Assembly: GCA_036172665.1 (NCBI GenBank)
Contig: CM069874.1
Location: 50,636,707 to 50,700,706, forward strand
Length of the DNA: 64,000 nucleotides
DNA from: Prosopocoilus inquinatus
Lineage: Eukaryota > Arthropoda > Insecta > Coleoptera > Lucanidae
Direction of reading: 5' to 3'
Part shown: one piece after another, positions 11,125 through 21,437 of the stretch
How the letters are laid out: each line of letters starts with the position of its first letter
How positions within the stretch are numbered: the first letter of the stretch is position 1
Notes under the pieces: generated by a model
Told to the model about the DNA's origin: nothing
What the model saw: only the letters and a program-made list of their open reading frames with translations
The model's database searches: none
Position numbers and translations under genes: made by a program

Positions 11125-11455
11125 TTTATTTATTAAAAAGAAATTAATGTTTATTTATTTGTTATAAAGAAATTATTGTTTATATATTTGTTATAAATTA
11201 ATGTTTATTTATTTGTTATAAATTATTGTTTATTTATTTGTTATAAAAATTTTATTTATTTATTGTAAAGAAATTATTATTTGAAATTTGTTTTTTATTG
11301 GAAATTATTATTATTATTTCATAGGAAATTCTAGATTTATTTTTTATAGGAAATTATTAATTCATTTTTATAGGAGATTATCGATTTATTTTTATAAGAA
11401 AGTATTAATTTATTTTAAATAAAACTTATTTTTTAAATGATTACTTATTCTTATT
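11125..11455 (+). repeat. Tandem AT-rich repeats at the hAT end
   Basis: Repeats of about 25-35 bases built on gtttatttatttgttataaa decay into taggaaattattaattta-like units. They separate the hAT coding remnant from serpin block 3. Confidence 0.8.
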
Positions 11456-12178
11456 GATTATTTTATATTAAGACTCACTTTATTTACAAACCTTGCTAAT
11501 TCTTCTGCACGAAACGTTTTTAATTAAAAAAAAAATGTTCTTTTCGCCTTTTAATGTGTGTTTCGTAACTTTCATGTGCGTATCTATGTGAAAAAAGGTG
11601 ATGGTTATACTTATTACATAATTTACATAATTTTATTTATTATTTCATAATGGAAGCTATTTAAACAATGTAGAAAATTTATTTATTCACGACCGAGTGT
11701 AGGCAACAGTTTCTATTACTTGGAAATTGTGACAAAACTAATACTTTTACTTTCTAAGGAGTAAATGTGAGGACTTACTTCCTTGGGAGTTTCATTATAT
11801 TCAGACTTAGCTTAGGGCAAACTTTTGTTTTGATTTTTCACTAATATTTCTTTCAAATAATAAACTCAAATTCATTTTAAACGTAAGTTTAGGTAATCAA
11901 ATGATGAATGTCATTGGCTACTAACTTTCGAAATTAATTGAATTGTCGAAAGAAACACACACACGGGTAACATTTCTTTATTCTTAAATGTATGTGTTCT
12001 TTTGATTCTTCTACTCTTGATCGTGAATAAAATAGTATGTACACCTAAGAAAAGAATGTTGCTCTTTCCTTGAGGTATTAACTAATTAACCCTTAGGCTA
12101 TAAGTTACACCTCAAGAAAAATGACGCATTTACTCTACCGGTCTATAGTATACCTTTGGATAAATTAATATGTTTCAG

Positions 12179-12324
12179 GTTTAGGAATCACCGCTGAATC
12201 GTCTTTTGAAGAAAAACAACACGAAATGATCGTGGACCATACATTTATGATTTTTATTCAGGATCAATCTAATGGAAGATCAAAGCTTTTATTCCAAGGC
12301 AGAATTAATGAGCCAACCTACTGA
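12179..12324 (+). CDS. Serpin alternative 3' exon C2
   Basis: This is the second type C serpin terminal exon. The acceptor is aatatgtttcag; gt completes the split codon, giving Gly if the donor base is G. There are 48 residues with a loop containing ITAESSFEEKQH, then the same EMIVDHTFMIFIQDQSNG as C1, then LLFQGRINEPTY and TGA. An AATAAA lies at 12430-12435. In the loop, 7 of the 9 residues DAVFQAIQY of C1 are replaced, while the next 22 residues are identical. The loop is more acidic than in C1. P1 is uncertain; Lys of EKQ or a neighbour is possible. Confidence 0.85.
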
Positions 12325-13278
12325 AAGTATTTAACAGTTGTATCACTTTTGATGTAATTTTTACAACTGCAAACTGTATTGCAAAGCATTGTTCATAATT
12401 AATTATCATCATTAATTATGTAGCATTAAAATAAAAGAAATGGCATGCAAGGAGAAATTTATTTTATTTTTCCTTATTATTCAGAAATATTTTTGTGCGT
12501 ATTTCGCATTATGTTCTAAAACTTTGGAAGTTTATGTGAACATGTTGAGCGAAGACCATTGTTCTACATAAATCTAAAAACTTGAAGAATAAAAATAAAA
12601 TATAATGTAAGAGTCGAACACTATAATTCAATGCAAAGAGAAATTCTCTATAGTAAAGTTATGCATATACAGCGTCTTTCAAAATGTGTGCTACAAATGG
12701 GATTTTGTAATTGATTTTTTGTAAACATTTATTGGCGCTCGACGCTTCTGCATCCCTTAAAGTCAACCTGGGGAACGTCAGATATAATTTGTCTTCAACG
12801 GTATACAACGTGGACGTGGAGAAATGAAGATCACTTCAGAGTAAAAAGACCTTACAGATACAGGAAAATGTCATAAGAAAGAGTCGTTCAGAATTATTGA
12901 AATTTCTAGCTAAATATGAAAATCATTCTCCTATGTCAAAAATGAAAAAATCATTGTAAATCATCTTTATGCGCTGTATTAGGAAATATTGGTGGAATTA
13001 AAGTGTCGGCAAAAATAATGTGAATACACGAAATTCGTTCTAATGTTTCAATTACTTCATTTGGTTCTGAGTGATTATTTCAATGCGTTCTGAAACTTTG
13101 TGCTTTCTTGTAGAATTCATCATTCATTGCCGTTTCGAGCATCCCCTGGATAGCTATTTCAGTCCCAATTAGAATTGTATTTAAAAGCATAAATCTTTAT
13201 TATGATGCAATCTTATCCATAGACTAATCTAATGACTGAGAAGAAATTTTCCTTTTTATCAATCGAAATTAATTATAG

Positions 13279-13403
13279 GTTTAGTAATGGCTGAAGTTCT
13301 CTCTATACAACCGAAACCCTTGGATGTTTTAGTTGACCACCCCTTTTTCATGGTGATTCAGAGAAAACAAGAGATATTGTTTTTGGGCAGGATTGTCGAA
13401 TAG
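13279..13403 (+). CDS. Serpin alternative 3' exon A3
   Basis: This is a type A exon with 41 residues starting GLVMAEVLSIQ and ending LFLGRIVE and TAG. The acceptor ttaattatag differs from the ttacttacag of A1 and A2. The likely P1 position holds Gln (SIQPK) where A1 has Arg. The predicted protein is identical to that of A4, and the exons differ by one silent base (ttg or ctg for Leu). An AATAAA lies at 13475-13480. Confidence 0.85.
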
Positions 13404-13742
13404 ATATTGTTATGTCTGTGTAAAATACTTGTGGTGGTGCAATTCTGCTTATTACAAAACTGTATTTTTTTCTAAATAAATATTTCCAATTATCTTGTAG
13501 TTACTTTATTCTAGTTTTACGAGAGTTGAAGAATATAGAAACAATTTTTTTTTTCATCGACATTGCATAGTAACAAAGAATGCCTGTTTTAGGGCAGAAT
13601 TGTTATATGAAAAGCCTATGAAAAATGTTTACTCAATTAAAATTTTTTTATTTAAAATATTTTGTGTTGGTCTTCTAAAGAAATGCTGGGTTAAAGAAAT
13701 GGAAACTTCATCTAGCGGATGTATTTCAATTATATCTTTATC

Positions 13743-14095
13743 AGATAAAACAGCGACATCCTACGATCGCTTTTTGACCTGACATTGCAGTAGGATAGAC
13801 AAATTGAAGCGAATTTGCTCCTAATAAGTCCCCCATGCAAGGCGGCCATGCTTGCTATCAAAGCATAATGAGTTTTAAAAAAAATTTGTTGCAAATCGTT
13901 TTTGATTGCAGTAAAAACCTCGAGCAGCCTCTGTACAGCTGTTTCAGCCCTGCTTGGGCTTCGTCAGCAGAGACGTAGCTCGACATTTCCACTGCAAACA
14001 AAAACGACTTGTCCAAGCAGGGCTGAAACAGCTGTACAGAGGCTGTTCGAGGTTTTCACTGCAATCAAAAACGACTTGCAACAAAATTTTTTTGA
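13743..14095. mobile_element. Hairpin-family element in the A-B spacer
   Basis: The element begins agataaaacagcgacatcct and contains ctaataagtcccccatgcaa. It then has an internal hairpin built on cctcgagcagcctctgtaca and its complement, the loop containing gcagagacgtagctcgaca. Flanking cttTATC-like bases on both sides suggest a short target duplication. Related copies lie at 22955-23728, 44761-44865 and 4636-4712. It has no coding capacity: the open frame at 13902-14123 is a reading of the hairpin. Confidence 0.75.
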
Positions 14096-14112
14096 AACTT
14101 TATCCATAATAG

Positions 14113-15057
14113 TGTCACGATAAGGATTTAATTTTTAGCCTAAAATTAATAATTATAAAATGTAAAGGTATCGCGACGAAAAATTTCCGCGAGGAATAAA
14201 GTAGAACAATTAAGACAGCAATCTTGCGAAATCTAAGCTACAAGCGGTTCACGTTTCATAACAAAACACGCGCTATATGTGGGACAAATTAATACAACAG
14301 GTGACGAAAGGAGAACACAGAAACATGTCATAACAGTCGAATAGACAGATTTTCGCCTATATAACGTACGGAAGAAGATTGGAAGGCAGTCGAACCCGAC
14401 TCCGGTAGGCTTAGTGCCTACTGTAAGAAGGGCAGCCGCCCTCGCAGTCGAACCAGCCGTCGACTCAAGTAGGCCTAGTGCCAACTTCCCCGGGAGGACC
14501 TTCCTCACCGACGCCGTGCGGCCACCGCCGCGTCGGAACGCTGCCCGTTCCACGGAGGCATCCTCACCGACGCCTTGTTGCCGCCACCCTCATCAGGACG
14601 CTGCCCGTTCCACGGAGGCATCCTCACCGACGCCTTGCTGCCGCCACCCTCATCAGGACGCTGCCGTTTCCAAGAAGGATCATCATCACCGACGCCTTGT
14701 TGCCGCCACCCTCATCAGGACGCTGCCCGTTCCACGGAGGCATCCTCACCGACGCCTTGCTGCCGCCACCCTCATCAGGACATCTCATCGCAATTACTGC
14801 AGCCCTCGAGATTGCCCTGGATCCGGTTAGCCGAATCGTCGGATCTCTTCAACCCCAGCACAGAGGGATTCCTCATCCTCGCTGTCGCAGCCGACCCGTC
14901 GCGATTACGAGAATCACGAAAACGCACCCCCGCACATTTAAAGATCGTCCGCCGATAGATAATAATATTCATTAAATAAAGGTATACATTGTTTTGGTAA
15001 ACTGTGTTTTCAAGCTCTACCACTGAGAACCAGATACCTACCCCTAACCACGTGACA
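14113..15057. mobile_element. 945-bp solo LTR, gypsy-like
   Basis: The segment starts TGTCACG and ends CGTGACA, which is a perfect 7-base terminal inverted repeat of the TG...CA type. It is flanked by ATAG on both sides (14109-14112 and 15058-15061), a 4-base target duplication of gypsy type. It holds a TATA box (14358-14364) and an AATAAA (14975-14980) in the right order for an LTR on the plus strand. No internal retroviral-type genes are next to it, so it is a solo LTR left by recombination. The open frames of 100-165 codons inside come from its tandem repeats and are not genes. Confidence 0.8.
14490..14790 (+). repeat. 60-base GC-rich tandem repeat inside the solo LTR
   Basis: About four and a half copies of a 60-base unit lie here, with the motif cgacgccttgctgccgccac and ggacgctgcccgttccacgg. 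The first copy is degenerate and the third has a variant aagaaggatcatcatc. As 60 is a multiple of three, all forward frames stay open across it. It is strikingly GC-rich against an AT-rich background. Confidence 0.9.
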
Positions 15058-15227
15058 ATAGTCAAGTTTCTTTTCCTTGAAGACCTAAAATATTTAATCC
15101 TTTTATAATCCAAGCTTCGCTTGAAAAGGGAAACGTGCGTGCAGGATGGCGAGCTGAAATCATAAAACACTAATACATTTATCGTTTTTTCAAAAGGATG
15201 TCAAATATTACTAAGCTTTTGTTTCAG

Positions 15228-15379
15228 GAATAATTTTTGAGGGTTACTCTATGCATCTCCCTGCTGAGCCGAAGGTGTTCGTCGCCGATCATCCCTTCGT
15301 CGCAATATTACAGGCTTCGTCTGTAGATGGAGAATTTTATATGTTATTCCAAGGCAGACTATCAAATCCATCTTCCTGA
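15228..15379 (+). CDS. Serpin alternative 3' exon B2
   Basis: This is a type B serpin terminal exon. The acceptor is cttttgtttcag, with the same phase as the others. The 50 residues start GIIFEGYSMHL, then PAEPKVFVADHPF, then LQASSVDGEF, then LFQGRLSNPSS and TGA. The loop is one residue shorter than in B1 and carries Glu at position 5. P1 is probably near MHL. AATAAA lies at 15461-15466, just after a g-homopolymer. Confidence 0.85.
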
Positions 15380-16428
15380 ACGAAACTGAAAAGATAAGTA
15401 AGATGGTTTGGTGGTTGAGATTTTCGTTGTTTTTGTTTTTTTTTGGGGGGGGGGGGATAAAATAAACATTTAAGTTTTCAGAATATTTGTTTGTTTTGGG
15501 ATCAAATAAATGTTTGAGTCTTGAATATTTGTTTTATTTCTAATTTATTACGAGCGCTTAAGCAACCGTGTCAGTGACTCCAAAATCGGCTTGCGTTTTA
15601 TGTAATCTATATCAGATGTTAAAAACGTCATTCACAAGAGCGTTTTCTAAAACGTTCAAGCGCTCGATTTTTCTAACGTCGCGAATAGAACTTATCGGTT
15701 TCCTTAATTTTTGTGTTTTTTCTTTTCTATTATTTATTATGTTATGTCTTTTCCTAATGATTTGATTTATGTTACTGACTGACCCGATAGAGGACATTGG
15801 TTATTGATTTTTATTTCATTTTTATTTGCGTTACTCGTTTGCATTTTCTGCTTTTCCTAATTCGTACTAAATATAATTTTAGAAAAAAGTCAATAAAAAT
15901 AATTCCTAGGGGTGATTTCAGATAAACACACATTTAATAAAATCCGTCAAGATTTCTTTTATGTAGGAAACTTATTCTCTTTTCATAAAACAAATTTAGA
16001 GATATTTTTGGATTTTTTTTTTATTGGAAGATGTAGGTGGATAGTGGCAGAACAAGAACCAAATTCTAAACGATAAAAAAACTACAAGAGGAATTTTTGG
16101 CTACTTAACTCTGTTAGAAAACTACTAATAAAGAAATTTAAACTACGGTCTTGTGTGGTTTTCAATTTTCCTCGCTCTTATTCTGCAATAAAAGTTGTAA
16201 CTGTCGAGTCTTTGTAAGGTTGTTTCATGTTTTCGTTAGTTGTTTAATCACACATAATCCCTACGTTTTTAACCCCAACAAAAGAAAAACTATGACTCAC
16301 TTTATTTACAAATCTTTGCTAATTCTTCTGCACGAAGGTTTTTAATTATAAAAAATGTTCTTTTCACCTCTTACTAATCTAATGACTGAGAAGAAATTTT
16401 CCTTTTTATCAATCGAAATTAATTATAG

Positions 16429-16553
16429 GTTTAGTAATGGCTGAAGTTCTCTCTATACAACCGAAACCCTTGGATGTTTTAGTTGACCACCCCTTTTTCA
16501 TGGTGATTCAGAGAAAACAAGAGATATTGTTTCTGGGCAGGATTGTCGAATAG
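16429..16553 (+). CDS. Serpin alternative 3' exon A4
   Basis: This is a type A exon with acceptor ttaattatag and 41 residues from GLVMAEVLSIQ to LFLGRIVE and TAG. It is the same protein as A3, with Gln at the likely P1. The upstream flank is also nearly the same as at A3, so the copy is recent or has been homogenised. The 3' flank has aataagt instead of a clean AATAAA at the place where A3 has its signal, so its own polyadenylation is less certain. Confidence 0.85.
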
Positions 16554-17063
16554 ATACTGTTATGTCTGTGTAAAATAATTGAGGTGGCGGAATTCTGCTT
16601 ATAGCAGAACTGTATTTTCTTTCTCCAAATAAGTATTTAGAATTATCTTGGAGTTACTTAGTAGTTAAATTATCCTAGTTTTACGAGAGTTGAAGAATAT
16701 AGAAACAATTTTCTTTTCATCGACAGTGTATATTAACAAAGAAAAGTGATTTTAGGACAGAATTGTTACACGAAAAGCCTACAAAAATGTTTACTCAGCT
16801 AAAATTTCTTTATTTAAAATATTTTTGGTTTATTCCTAAAGAAACGCTAGTTAAAAAAATGTTAACTTCATCTAGCCCAACTATACCTTTATCCCGAATA
16901 GTCAAGTTTCTTTTCCTTGAAGACCTGAAATATTTTATTCTTTTATAATCCAAGCTTCGCTTGAAAAGGGAAACGTTCAGAATGGCGAGCTGAAATCATA
17001 AAACACTAATACATTTATCGTTTCTTCAAAAGGATGTCAAATATTACTAAGTTTTTGTTTCAG

Positions 17064-17215
17064 GAATAATTTTTAAGGGTTACTCTATGCATCTCCCTGC
17101 TGAGCCGGAGGTGTTCGTCGCCAATCATCCCTTCGTCGCAGTATTACAGGCTTCGTCTGTAGATGGAGAATTTTATATGTTATTCCAAGGCAGACTATCA
17201 AATCCATCTTCCTGA
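17064..17215 (+). CDS. Serpin alternative 3' exon B3
   Basis: This is a type B exon with acceptor tttttgtttcag and 50 residues. It is like B2 except for Lys instead of Glu in the loop (IIFKGYSMHL), Glu instead of Lys in PAEPE, Val for Ile, and Asn for Asp in the signature (ANHPF instead of ADHPF). It ends LFQGRLSNPSS and TGA. AATAAA lies at 17283-17288. Loop charges thus swap between B2 and B3 while most other residues match. Confidence 0.85.
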
Positions 17216-17399
17216 ACGAAACTGAAAAGACAAGTAAGATGGTTTGGTGGTTGAGATTTTTGTTGGTGTTTTTTTGGGATCAAATAAATGTTTCAGTTTT
17301 GAATATTTGTGTTATTTCTAATTTAAGGGCGATTCTGTACTTGCGCTTTATGTAATCTGTATCAGATGTTAAAAACGTCGTGTTTTAGAAGCAGAAATC

Positions 17400-20300
17400 A
17401 AATGGAAGCAAGAACATTGGAGAATTTTTAATTGAAAAATTAAAGGAAAGATGATTGTAATTCTCCGACAAACTAAAATCAGTAAAAAAAAGTTCATATC
17501 GCAGCTCAGAAAAAATGGTGAAAAAGAATTTGAAAAAAAAATTAACAAAGGCTTAGATAAGAAATAATTACATTTTAAAGGACATATAAAAAATAAAAGA
17601 AAACAAACAGTATTCGGGATAAACAAAAAATCAAAGTTCAAAAATCAGCATCTATGAGCTTGATGAATAAAAAGTAAGCTTTGGCTGATTAACAAAAGCA
17701 AAAGCTGTAACAGCAAATTTTTTAAGAAAAAACAGTGACTGAATTATTATATTGAATGAAAATCCCAAGCATTTACTAGCTTTCCGGCTCCGTTGAAGCA
17801 ATTGCTAAGCACTATTTGCGCCGAGTTGGATATCTGCTTAGTTGAAGGATTTGATTCATTAAATAGTCTTCCGAATAAGATTCGTAGTCAATGTTGTGCC
17901 GATCATTTCTGCGGTGATGCAACTCATGTCAACGGCGATCTAGAGTTTTATTCGTGCTGCGCACTCGCCAAATTCATATACCAGCGCCGTTGACATTCGT
18001 AGGATCATGTTAATTGGGTAGGCCCCCAAACAGTATTAGTCCAGCGCCTTCAAAGTTTAAGGTCTGCCCATGTGCACAGGCTTGATCATATGAAGGCTAC
18101 AGGGGTAAAAAGATGATTGTACAAAATCCACCATTTTGAAATAAAGATGAGCAACTGCATTGACCGTTCTGGTCAGGTAGGCGTTCCTTAGTGCACGCTT
18201 GTTGAGGGTGTTGTGGTTGTTTGTTTGGTTGGTAACGCTTGCCCGATGTCATGTGGTATTTCAGCGGAGGGTTTCCTTCCTTTTTCGACGGCGAACAAGT
18301 GTGCGGTGAATTAGCGATCACGTCTCTGAAGCGTTGTGAGCTAGGTGTTATTTGGATCGATTTTGTTGATGGAGCAGTGAGCCGACCGTGTTGATTGGAT
18401 TACAGTCAAATCATTAGTTACTGTCTTAGCAGGTTGTGAGACTTTGTTCGGCTTTGAGGAACGTGTGAATCCTTCCCGGCTTGCTGTATTTCAGTAAAAT
18501 AAGCGCCATGTTGATTCTGTATTTTGTTCCTTGGTTGTTTTCCACGTGCGTTTACCGCTCGTGGTCGCAAATTTCACACATTTTTTTCCTTCTATTAAGT
18601 AGTTTCGAGCATATTTTCATCACCGAATCAGTGCCGCCTCGCTTATTTCGTGCTTTCTATCGAAAAAAATAAGTTAGACTGTTCCCGTTTTCGGGTTGCA
18701 ACGGCGACCCATCGACGTTCCGCCCTAGAGGGATTGAGTAAGAAATTTCGTTCTTTTTGTTTTCGTCCTCGGAGACGTGTTACGTGACGTCAGTCCACGG
18801 GCGTGCTTCGAGCCAGTGGCGGGTCCCGTGTGGGCCTACAGTTTCACCGACGAATTCGGCGGGAGGGAGCGTTTGTTTGTTTGAGTTTGCTGCGATGACG
18901 TAATCGAGGGAGTTTCTGTTTTCCTTTTTTTTGTAATCAAATGGAATTTATTTACACTGTTGTTGTTCTTTATTTGGCAAATTTTACTAGTGTTTGTTAA
19001 CTGTTAATTTTGGAGTCTCTCTCCTTATTGTTTTTTATCGTTTTCTTTTTACTTTCATTTACTTGGTCTGTGCGCTTCACACTTTAATTTTTGGATATTC
19101 CTTTTGATGTTAAGTGATCCCACTCACACCGATGCGCCAACGCCCTTTGAGTTGGGCAGTGTAAATTCGAGTGTTTTGATATTTTTTCGTCGGTTAACCT
19201 TATTAGGGGTCGTGCACATTTTGGTTCATTTTATCCGAGTGCTTTAAAACATTTTGTTTTTAGCCGAACCTAAACATCTTTCTTGCGAGCTTATACTTTC
19301 GGGAAGAAACTCAAAGATCAGCTCCGGGCCTTGTTTATTAATTTCATTTGGGTACGTATGGTGTACCCAAATGACATAGCGGGTCAGTGTTGCCAACTTA
19401 GCGGATTTCCCGCTAGTTCTAGCTTAGTTGAAATCATATCTGGAGTCAGAATTTTCCATCTAGCTGCTGGCAGATTTTCTTAGCTTATTTTCGCGTTTTC
19501 TTCGGCAGAAATATGACTTATAAATGTTATAAAAAATTCATATGACTTGTAAATTTTATAAAAAAATATATGATAGTAACAAAGTTAGAATTGACAAGCA
19601 ATGACTTATCTATTTCAACTATGATGTCCTACAAATTTAGAAACTATCCTAGAAAGTTATAATCTATCCTAGAACGTTAAAAACTGTCCTAGAAAATTAG
19701 AAACTATTCCAGGACATCAGAAGTTACAAAAATTAGATGGCGTAATGACAAGCATTTGTTTCAAGATTCCTAAGCAATGTTGCCATCTTGACAAACTTAT
19801 CTCTAGTAGTGATGTTTAATCAGTGATTGTGACCCTCTTACGATAAATGAGGCACGTCTGATGTGTGCTTAGCCGTTTACAAAACTTGAAAATTGATTTT
19901 TTTTTTTTTCATTAAATAAACTTGTTGGCAGTAGCTAACTCATGAGGTGGGTTGAGCAACTGCTAAATGTCAAATGATTTAAAGGCTTATGGGGTCTATT
20001 CTGTATCAAAACCGTTAAATTTAAAGGGATGTTAAATTTTGTTGCTATGGTAACAACCCATCATGGAACTGCCTTTTAAATTTTAAAGGACCTCTGAATT
20101 TTAACAGTCCGCTAAAAAGTTACAGAAAACGCCACTATTACAACTTAGATATAGCTTATTTATTCAAAATTTGACGGATTTGCATGCTCTATCTGGCGGA
20201 TTAATTTTATGGTAGTTGGCAATGCTGCAGCGAATCCTGGAGAGTTGTACTTCAGGGCATTTTCCCGGCCGTGTGTTGCCCTTTTCTTGGGTTGCGTAAT

Positions 20301-21060
20301 ATTTACTGGATGGCGGTCTTAATCGTAATATCTTCTGATTCCCCCACGGCGTCTCCACTGAGTGGTCACAGTTACGTATCTCCTCTTCACACCTTAGTCT
20401 CTGAGGGAATGATCGACCTTACTTCCAGAGGCACGGTAAGTTACAGTTGGGTCAGCCCCACAAACTGTGGGTCAAAACACGCTGAGCGCTCCTTTCTTTA
20501 CCACGTAACAAATAATTCTTTGGAACAAAAATGGAAAGGAATATTGTTGAAACAGAATATTTCAGAATACAGAATTATGTATGCATTTAGAAACCACATA
20601 TCAATTTGACACTGGGACCTTGGGAATGGGAATTTAATAAACAGTAACTTTTTTTCAGAAAATGAGTTACGCACACACTACAGTTTCTAATAACATACTT
20701 AACCTCTGGAATACATTTCACGGACTTCATCTTAATATAATTAAAAAATAATTGACAATTGAAAAACCCGATTTCATATTGTTATCAAGTTATTTAGCAT
20801 TTCAGAGATAAACTGTGCTTTAATGACTTTTGCGTTCTGTTGAACAATTCTGTTTTAGTGACTTGGTGCAGTTTACCTCTCAGGTATTGATATTACTATC
20901 TTACTGAATAAATCCGTGCGATTTTATTTTGGTATTTAAAGTATTTTGACATTAAATTTATGATGTTTTATTTGTTAGAACTTACACATCAGGATGTACC
21001 TAAATATTAATTATTTTGTTGCATGCTTAACGGCCTGTTTGGTAGTTAATAATGCAGCAT
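17400..21060. other. Intron spacer between B3 and D; no gene recognised
   Basis: No coding exon is recognised. Positions 17400-17760 are AT-rich. From about 17760 to 18950 the base composition is clearly richer in G and C, with many CpG. Around 19360-19480 and 20160-20470 are moderately GC-rich stretches with the open frame 20271-20609, which has no recognisable motif. Some of this may be unidentified mobile DNA. Confidence 0.5.
18690..18925. promoter_or_regulatory. CpG-rich stretch with CRE-like sites
   Basis: Within an AT-rich window this stretch has many CpG dinucleotides. It contains a perfect palindromic CRE, TGACGTCA (18785-18792), and a second CRE-like TGACGTAA (18896-18903). CRE sites bind bZIP factors of the CREB/ATF group and are common in promoters. 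Whether this is a promoter within the serpin intron, or the control region of an old mobile element, cannot be told. Confidence 0.3.
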
Positions 21061-21061
21061 C

Positions 21062-21140
21062 TGTGTGGCCAAGTAGTTAGCATCAAACTAGCTGTGACTT
21101 TTACCACTAACAAGTCAGGGGTTCAAGTCCGAAGCAAAAA
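21062..21140 (+). mobile_element. Possible tRNA-derived SINE head
   Basis: The stretch has a possible A box in tggccaagtagttagcatc and a B box in ggggttcaagtccgaagc, followed by an a-rich run. The stems of a true tRNA do not pair well, so it is not called a tRNA gene. It lies about 300 bases before serpin exon D. Confidence 0.4.
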
Positions 21141-21437
21141 AGCTCTTTTTCTAATTTTTTTTAACGATACCTTTCGAATTAAATAAGATTTGAGAAAAAA
21201 AAGAAAAAGAAACTTTGTTGTTGTGACGGTTATTTTACGGTGTAATTGTTTATTTAGTGAGGTATTCGTAGATTGACCAAACGTCCCGTTTTCTCCGGGA
21301 CAGTCCCGTATTTCCGTGTACATTGATCATCACGTTGTTTCACAAATTTCCCAAGTTTGTGCCTTTTTTTTGCAAAAAGAGAACACTCAATGATTTATTA
21401 TTTTACAGCTGAAATCATTTGAAAGTTTTTGTTTCAG

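Larger units (their letters stand above)
7338..11460 (+). mobile_element. Degraded ZBED-type hAT transposon with nested insertions
   Basis: The left end is sharp and reads tagtgctgttgcaaaccgta, which fits a hAT terminal repeat. It begins about 90 bases after exon A2, where similarity to block 3 stops. Inside are a BED zinc finger and the core and dimerisation parts of a hAT transposase. Two other elements are nested in it (about 8400-9130 and 9608-9910). The right terminal repeat is not found: coding sequence is followed by a tandem tttatttatttgttata tract, and serpin block 3 resumes near 11470. The right end may be deleted. Its insertion coincides with loss of the B exon of block 2. Confidence 0.75.
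11470..15545 (+). repeat. Serpin exon array, block 3 (C2, A3, B2)
   Basis: This is the only complete block, with order C-A-B. It matches block 2 from 11475 to 13490, and blocks 1 and 4 for the A-B part. A 1.3-kb insertion (hairpin element plus solo LTR, 13743-15057) splits the A-B spacer: the bases before it (tatatctttatc) and after it (atagtcaagtttc) are contiguous in block 4 around 16890-16910. Confidence 0.85.
15700..17395 (+). repeat. Serpin exon array, block 4 (A4, B3; C lost)
   Basis: Positions 15700-16370 match the start of block 2 (4715-5420). At about 16372 the sequence jumps straight to the flank of an A exon (tctaatgactgagaag), so the C exon and about 1.65 kb seen in block 2 are missing. 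A4, spacer and B3 follow, and similarity to the post-B region ends near 17395. Confidence 0.8.

Noticed and set aside
14414..14975. Overlapping open frames of 127-165 codons rich in Pro, His and Arg.
   Set aside because: They come from a 60-base tandem repeat inside a solo LTR and are open in several frames at once.
20000..20120. An inverted repeat around tttaaagg.
   Set aside because: Pairing is weak and short; not distinguishable from chance in AT-rich sequence.
21062..21140. A tRNA gene.
   Set aside because: A and B box-like motifs are present, but acceptor and T stems do not pair; listed only as a possible SINE head.
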